Source of the DNA: Sphingomonadales bacterium
Lineage (GTDB): Bacteria > Pseudomonadota > Alphaproteobacteria > Sphingomonadales > Sphingomonadaceae
Direction: 5' to 3'
Assembly (NCBI GenBank): GCA_013297725.1
Contig: JAAFIB010000016.1
Span: forward strand, 1 to 44,187
DNA length: 44,187 bases
Positions 41,663 to 44,187 of this stretch are shown here, piece after piece. The stretch's first letter is position 1; each line of letters starts with the position of its first letter. A program made the translations under genes and the position numbers. Below the pieces are notes generated by a model. The model saw nothing but the letters and a program-made list of their open reading frames with translations. It did no database searches and was not told the DNA's origin.

Positions 41663-43916
41663 GCGTTTCCTCGACCGATTCGGGCAAAGTTAGAATAAAC
41701 CGCGCGCCTCCAGATGCGCTGTTCTCCGCTGTGACCATGCCATGGTGCCGCTCTGCCACTGCACGCACGAACGCTAACCCAAGCCCCAGGCTTTTGACGC
41801 GCGATGTGCCTTCACGTCCGGATGCAAAGCGGGTGAACAGCTGCGGCAACAGATCAGCGTCAATGCCTTTGCCCTGATCCTGAACCGATAACTCCAGCAT
41901 TCCCCCCTCAATGCGGGCTACATTGATGGTGATCTTGCCGTTATCCGGGCTATACTTGATCGCGTTATCGACCAGATTGGTCAGCGCGCGGGACAGGCTA
42001 TCCGCTTCGGCAAAGACAAAAGCATCGCCTTCATGGTCGACAACCTCGATTGAAATATTGCGCTCTTTTGCCAGCGGCCAAAGGCTGTCGGCTGCATCAC
42101 GGGCAAGCTCTGCAAGTAACAGATCGACTCCGGAAAATTCGGTTTCGCCCATCCGCGCGATCTGCACAAAATCCTGCGCCAATTGCATCGTGCGCCGGGC
42201 ATGGCTTTCGATCCTGATCCGCGCGTTTTTGTCTTGTAGATCGGGCAGCATGGCGATGATGGCTGACTGCGGCGCGCGCATGTCGTGCGACAACAATTGC
42301 AACGCTTCTTCGCGATCGGTCTCGGCCTGCGCCAGATCGGTAATGTCGGCCAAATAGTGAATGTACCCGCGCAATTCATTGGTATCGCTTAAAATCTTTG
42401 CCGCCCGTAACACGAATGTTCGCGCACTGTTTGAGATAAAGCGGACAAATTCGTCTTCCTCTGCCTCACCACGTTCGGCACGTTTGGCCAGATAGCTGTC
42501 GACAGCTCGGCGATATGCTGGCTGGACAAAATCGTCGAGTGCAGCCGCCAGTGTCTGGCCGGTAATGTCTTTCTCAATCCGGTCATCCAGCTGTTGATTG
42601 GTCAGCGTGACGGTATCATCCAGATCGGTAACGAACATGGGATCGGGCAGATGTTCCAACGTATCGGCGACCATGCGCCGTAAATCCCGCATATGGTCAA
42701 TTGCCCCGGCCAGTGTCGCGCTTTGCCGTCCAACCATATCGGCGGCAAGCTGGGTTGGCGCTGACACCGGAATAATCTCGCCCTCTTTTTCAAGTGCGCC
42801 AAGTTCGGTGTCCATAAAATCACTCATGGCTTGCAGCCGCCGCCAACCCCATAATGGATAGACCAGAAGCAACCCAAGTATCGCCGCACCGGGTGGAAAC
42901 CATATCTGCGCACCAAGCAAAAGCCCGCTGGTCAAAAGGACAACAGCGACCGCAGATAAGGAAACAATCAGCGCCCAGCGCGGGCTTAACCGCAGAAACG
43001 CAATCAGCAAAATCCACACAGGAAACAAGGATAGCAGAAGAGTTGCGGCAAAAGGCAAAGGCTTTACGAAGTCATTGCGTTTAATCGCCGAGTGCATGTT
43101 GGCCATGATCTCGGCCCCGGACAACAGCCCGCCATCGGCGAGCGGCACAGGATAGGAATCACCTGATCCGACCGCTGTGGCCCCGATGATAACAACACGG
43201 TTGGCGATAAGATCGGCGGGCACTTCACCGTTCAATAGGTCTGCATATGATATTTCGGTAAAGCTGCCGCGCGGTGCATAGGGAATGAGGACCGAGTTTC
43301 CACACCGGTCGCCGCTGCGATACGCAAGCGATGGCTTGCCATCAACGCGCGCGACCAGTTCAATCAAATGCGGCCATTTCAGCCCTTTTTCGCCATCAGG
43401 AAAGCATAGAACCGCGCGCCTGACCACACCGTCATTGTCGAATTCGACATTGACTTGGCCGATCCCGGCGGCGGCTTTGGCGATCACCGGTATCGGTTTG
43501 ACAACGTCATAGTCTTGGCCGTCGCTGCCGGGGGAAACGAAATGCATCGGAATATAGACAGGCGCGCCTTGTTGCATCGCGGTGGCAAGCGCCCCGTCAT
43601 CGGCTTCGGTGCTGGGTTCGCTGAATAATATATCGAGAACAATGGCCTTGGGCTTTGCCGCTTGCAGCTTGTTCAGCAGCTCTGCATGGGTGTTGCGCGG
43701 CCATGGCCATACGCCAATACTTTGCAGGCTAGGGTCGTCGATGGTGACGAGCAAAATATCAGGGTCAGCTTTGGGCCGCGATAGACCGCTGAGTTGATCA
43801 TAAAACAGATAATCAAACGCCGATGTGCCGCGCCATTGCAAAGCCAGCATCACTGCCAACGAAGACAATACAGCAATCACCAGCCATTCGATAATCAAGC
43901 GCAGGCGAAGGTTCAT
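41646..43916 (-). CDS. CHASE2 domain sensor histidine kinase
   Basis: A 756-residue membrane kinase. One N-terminal span (about 10-27), an extracytoplasmic CHASE2 domain (about 34-285; DYLFYDQL, VTIDDPSLQSIGVWPWPR, IVLDILFSEP, RVVIIGATAVG), three closely spaced spans (about 288-355), a PAS domain (about 415-530), a dimerisation helix with the phospho-acceptor in LLSHDMRAPQ (His544), and a catalytic ATPase domain with NLVDNAIKYS (647-656), DQGKGI (680-685) and GLGLAFVR (711-718). All kinase boxes are intact. No response regulator gene is in view. It follows a FecR-like gene by 33 bases on the same strand, a pairing seen elsewhere. The signal it senses is unknown. Confidence 0.92.
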   Translation of the reverse strand: MNLRLRLIIEWLVIAVLSSLAVMLALQWRGTSAFDYLFYDQLSGLSRPKADPDILLVTIDDPSLQSIGVWPWPRNTHAELLNKLQAAKPKAIVLDILFSEPSTEADDGALATAMQQGAPVYIPMHFVSPGSDGQDYDVVKPIPVIAKAAAGIGQVNVEFDNDGVVRRAVLCFPDGEKGLKWPHLIELVARVDGKPSLAYRSGDRCGNSVLIPYAPRGSFTEISYADLLNGEVPADLIANRVVIIGATAVGSGDSYPVPLADGGLLSGAEIMANMHSAIKRNDFVKPLPFAATLLLSLFPVWILLIAFLRLSPRWALIVSLSAVAVVLLTSGLLLGAQIWFPPGAAILGLLLVYPLWGWRRLQAMSDFMDTELGALEKEGEIIPVSAPTQLAADMVGRQSATLAGAIDHMRDLRRMVADTLEHLPDPMFVTDLDDTVTLTNQQLDDRIEKDITGQTLAAALDDFVQPAYRRAVDSYLAKRAERGEAEEDEFVRFISNSARTFVLRAAKILSDTNELRGYIHYLADITDLAQAETDREEALQLLSHDMRAPQSAIIAMLPDLQDKNARIRIESHARRTMQLAQDFVQIARMGETEFSGVDLLLAELARDAADSLWPLAKERNISIEVVDHEGDAFVFAEADSLSRALTNLVDNAIKYSPDNGKITINVARIEGGMLELSVQDQGKGIDADLLPQLFTRFASGREGTSRVKSLGLGLAFVRAVAERHHGMVTAENSASGGARFILTLPESVEETLSADA

Positions 43917-43949
43917 GCCTGCTTACCCAATGCGAGTGTAGCGATCCGA

Positions 43950-44187
43950 TCAGGGTGCTGAAATGATAAGCTTTTCAAACGGCGTCCAGTTCGTAGAAAC
44001 TTCGCCGTCCGCATATTGGACCGACGCAACGCGCCAGTAATAGTCACCTGCGGGCAGATCAGACAAGCTTATCTCTTGTGTGTTCAAACCCGCTTCGTCG
44101 ACCATTGCGATGCCATCAGTGCTGCCTTGGAAAAGCTGGAAATGATAAAGCAGCGTTCCTCGACCTTGCCCCGCCCATTTGAATGCA
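43950..44187 (-). CDS. FecR-like protein, C-terminal end (truncated by window edge)
   Basis: The gene enters from the right edge; 78 codons and a stop are visible. The tail reads LYHFQLFQGS, then ISLSDLPAGDYYWRVASVQ and ends TPFEKLIISAP, the fibronectin-like ending (LPAGxYYWRV) that I associate with FecR-domain proteins encoded upstream of CHASE2 kinases. The FecR domain itself would lie beyond the edge, so the identity rests on the tail and the neighbour. It is probably exported and part of one operon with the kinase. Confidence 0.6.
   Translation of the reverse strand, partial: AFKWAGQGRGTLLYHFQLFQGSTDGIAMVDEAGLNTQEISLSDLPAGDYYWRVASVQYADGEVSTNWTPFEKLIISAP

Noticed and set aside
1-44187. 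tRNA, rRNA, insertion sequences, integrases, phage or plasmid genes
   Set aside because: I looked for these on both strands and found none; the window reads as ordinary chromosome.

Overview
The window looks like a stretch of chromosome from an alphaproteobacterium, most likely a member of the Sphingomonadales with moderate GC content (my impression by eye is mid-50s percent). The support is the gene set: a DUF1013/TrcR regulator, DUF1192, DUF2849 and DUF934 proteins, the fused CysNC enzyme, a class II DAHP synthase, a large TonB-dependent receptor, a SleB-type cell wall hydrolase, and a 30-bp inverted repeat containing the 'CTGAGCTTGTCGAAG' word that is common between sphingomonad genes. I see no rRNA, tRNA, CRISPR array, insertion sequence, integrase or phage gene. 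Both edges cut genes.

Layout. 1-3.6 kb: the tail of an outer-membrane-like protein, a polytopic membrane protein, then lipB, a small lipoprotein and an OYE-type flavin oxidoreductase in a tight + strand run. 3.6-6.5 kb: an MBL-fold hydrolase and an acyl-CoA ligase as a - strand pair. 6.6-10.2 kb: trcR, whose mRNA leader carries terminator-like hairpins, divergent from a TonB-dependent receptor. 10.2-14 kb: a quinone oxidoreductase, DUF1192 and clpA. 14-18 kb: the sulfite-reducing operon cobA-DUF2849-cysI-DUF934-cysH. 18-20.7 kb: an esterase and mmsA. 20.8-24.3 kb: cysD-cysNC-cysQ on the - strand. The two sulfur clusters together encode sulfate activation, APS/PAPS reduction, sulfite reduction, siroheme precursor synthesis and PAP removal; no cysJ flavoprotein is present.

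24.6-31.6 kb is rich in CoA-thioester genes: a CitE-like lyase, the C-terminal remnant of an acetyl-CoA hydrolase/transferase-family CoA-transferase, a crotonase-fold hydratase, an acyl-CoA dehydrogenase and two family III CoA-transferases. Two secreted paralogues of unknown function sit in the middle (26.5-27.8 kb). The enzyme classes resemble those of branched dicarboxylate (itaconate/citramalate/mesaconate-type) or branched acyl-CoA breakdown, but the substrate cannot be read from the sequence. 31.6-37.2 kb: a ferredoxin-NADP reductase, a secreted protein of unknown function, a DUF1223 lipoprotein and a Baeyer-Villiger-type monooxygenase.

37.2-44.2 kb: a broken AAA+/Fis-type regulator (one extra G in a nine-G run), a SleB cell wall hydrolase, class II DAHP synthase followed by a 57-residue membrane protein, a small lipoprotein, and a CHASE2 sensor histidine kinase downstream of the end of a FecR-like gene.

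I did not find a clearly new multi-gene defence or mobile system. The best leads are the terminator-like leader of trcR, the frameshifted and GAFTGA-less regulator, the flavoprotein-less CysI operon with two uncharacterised partner proteins, the CoA-transferase remnant, the paired secreted paralogues with a shared upstream 11-mer, and the small membrane protein behind DAHP synthase.
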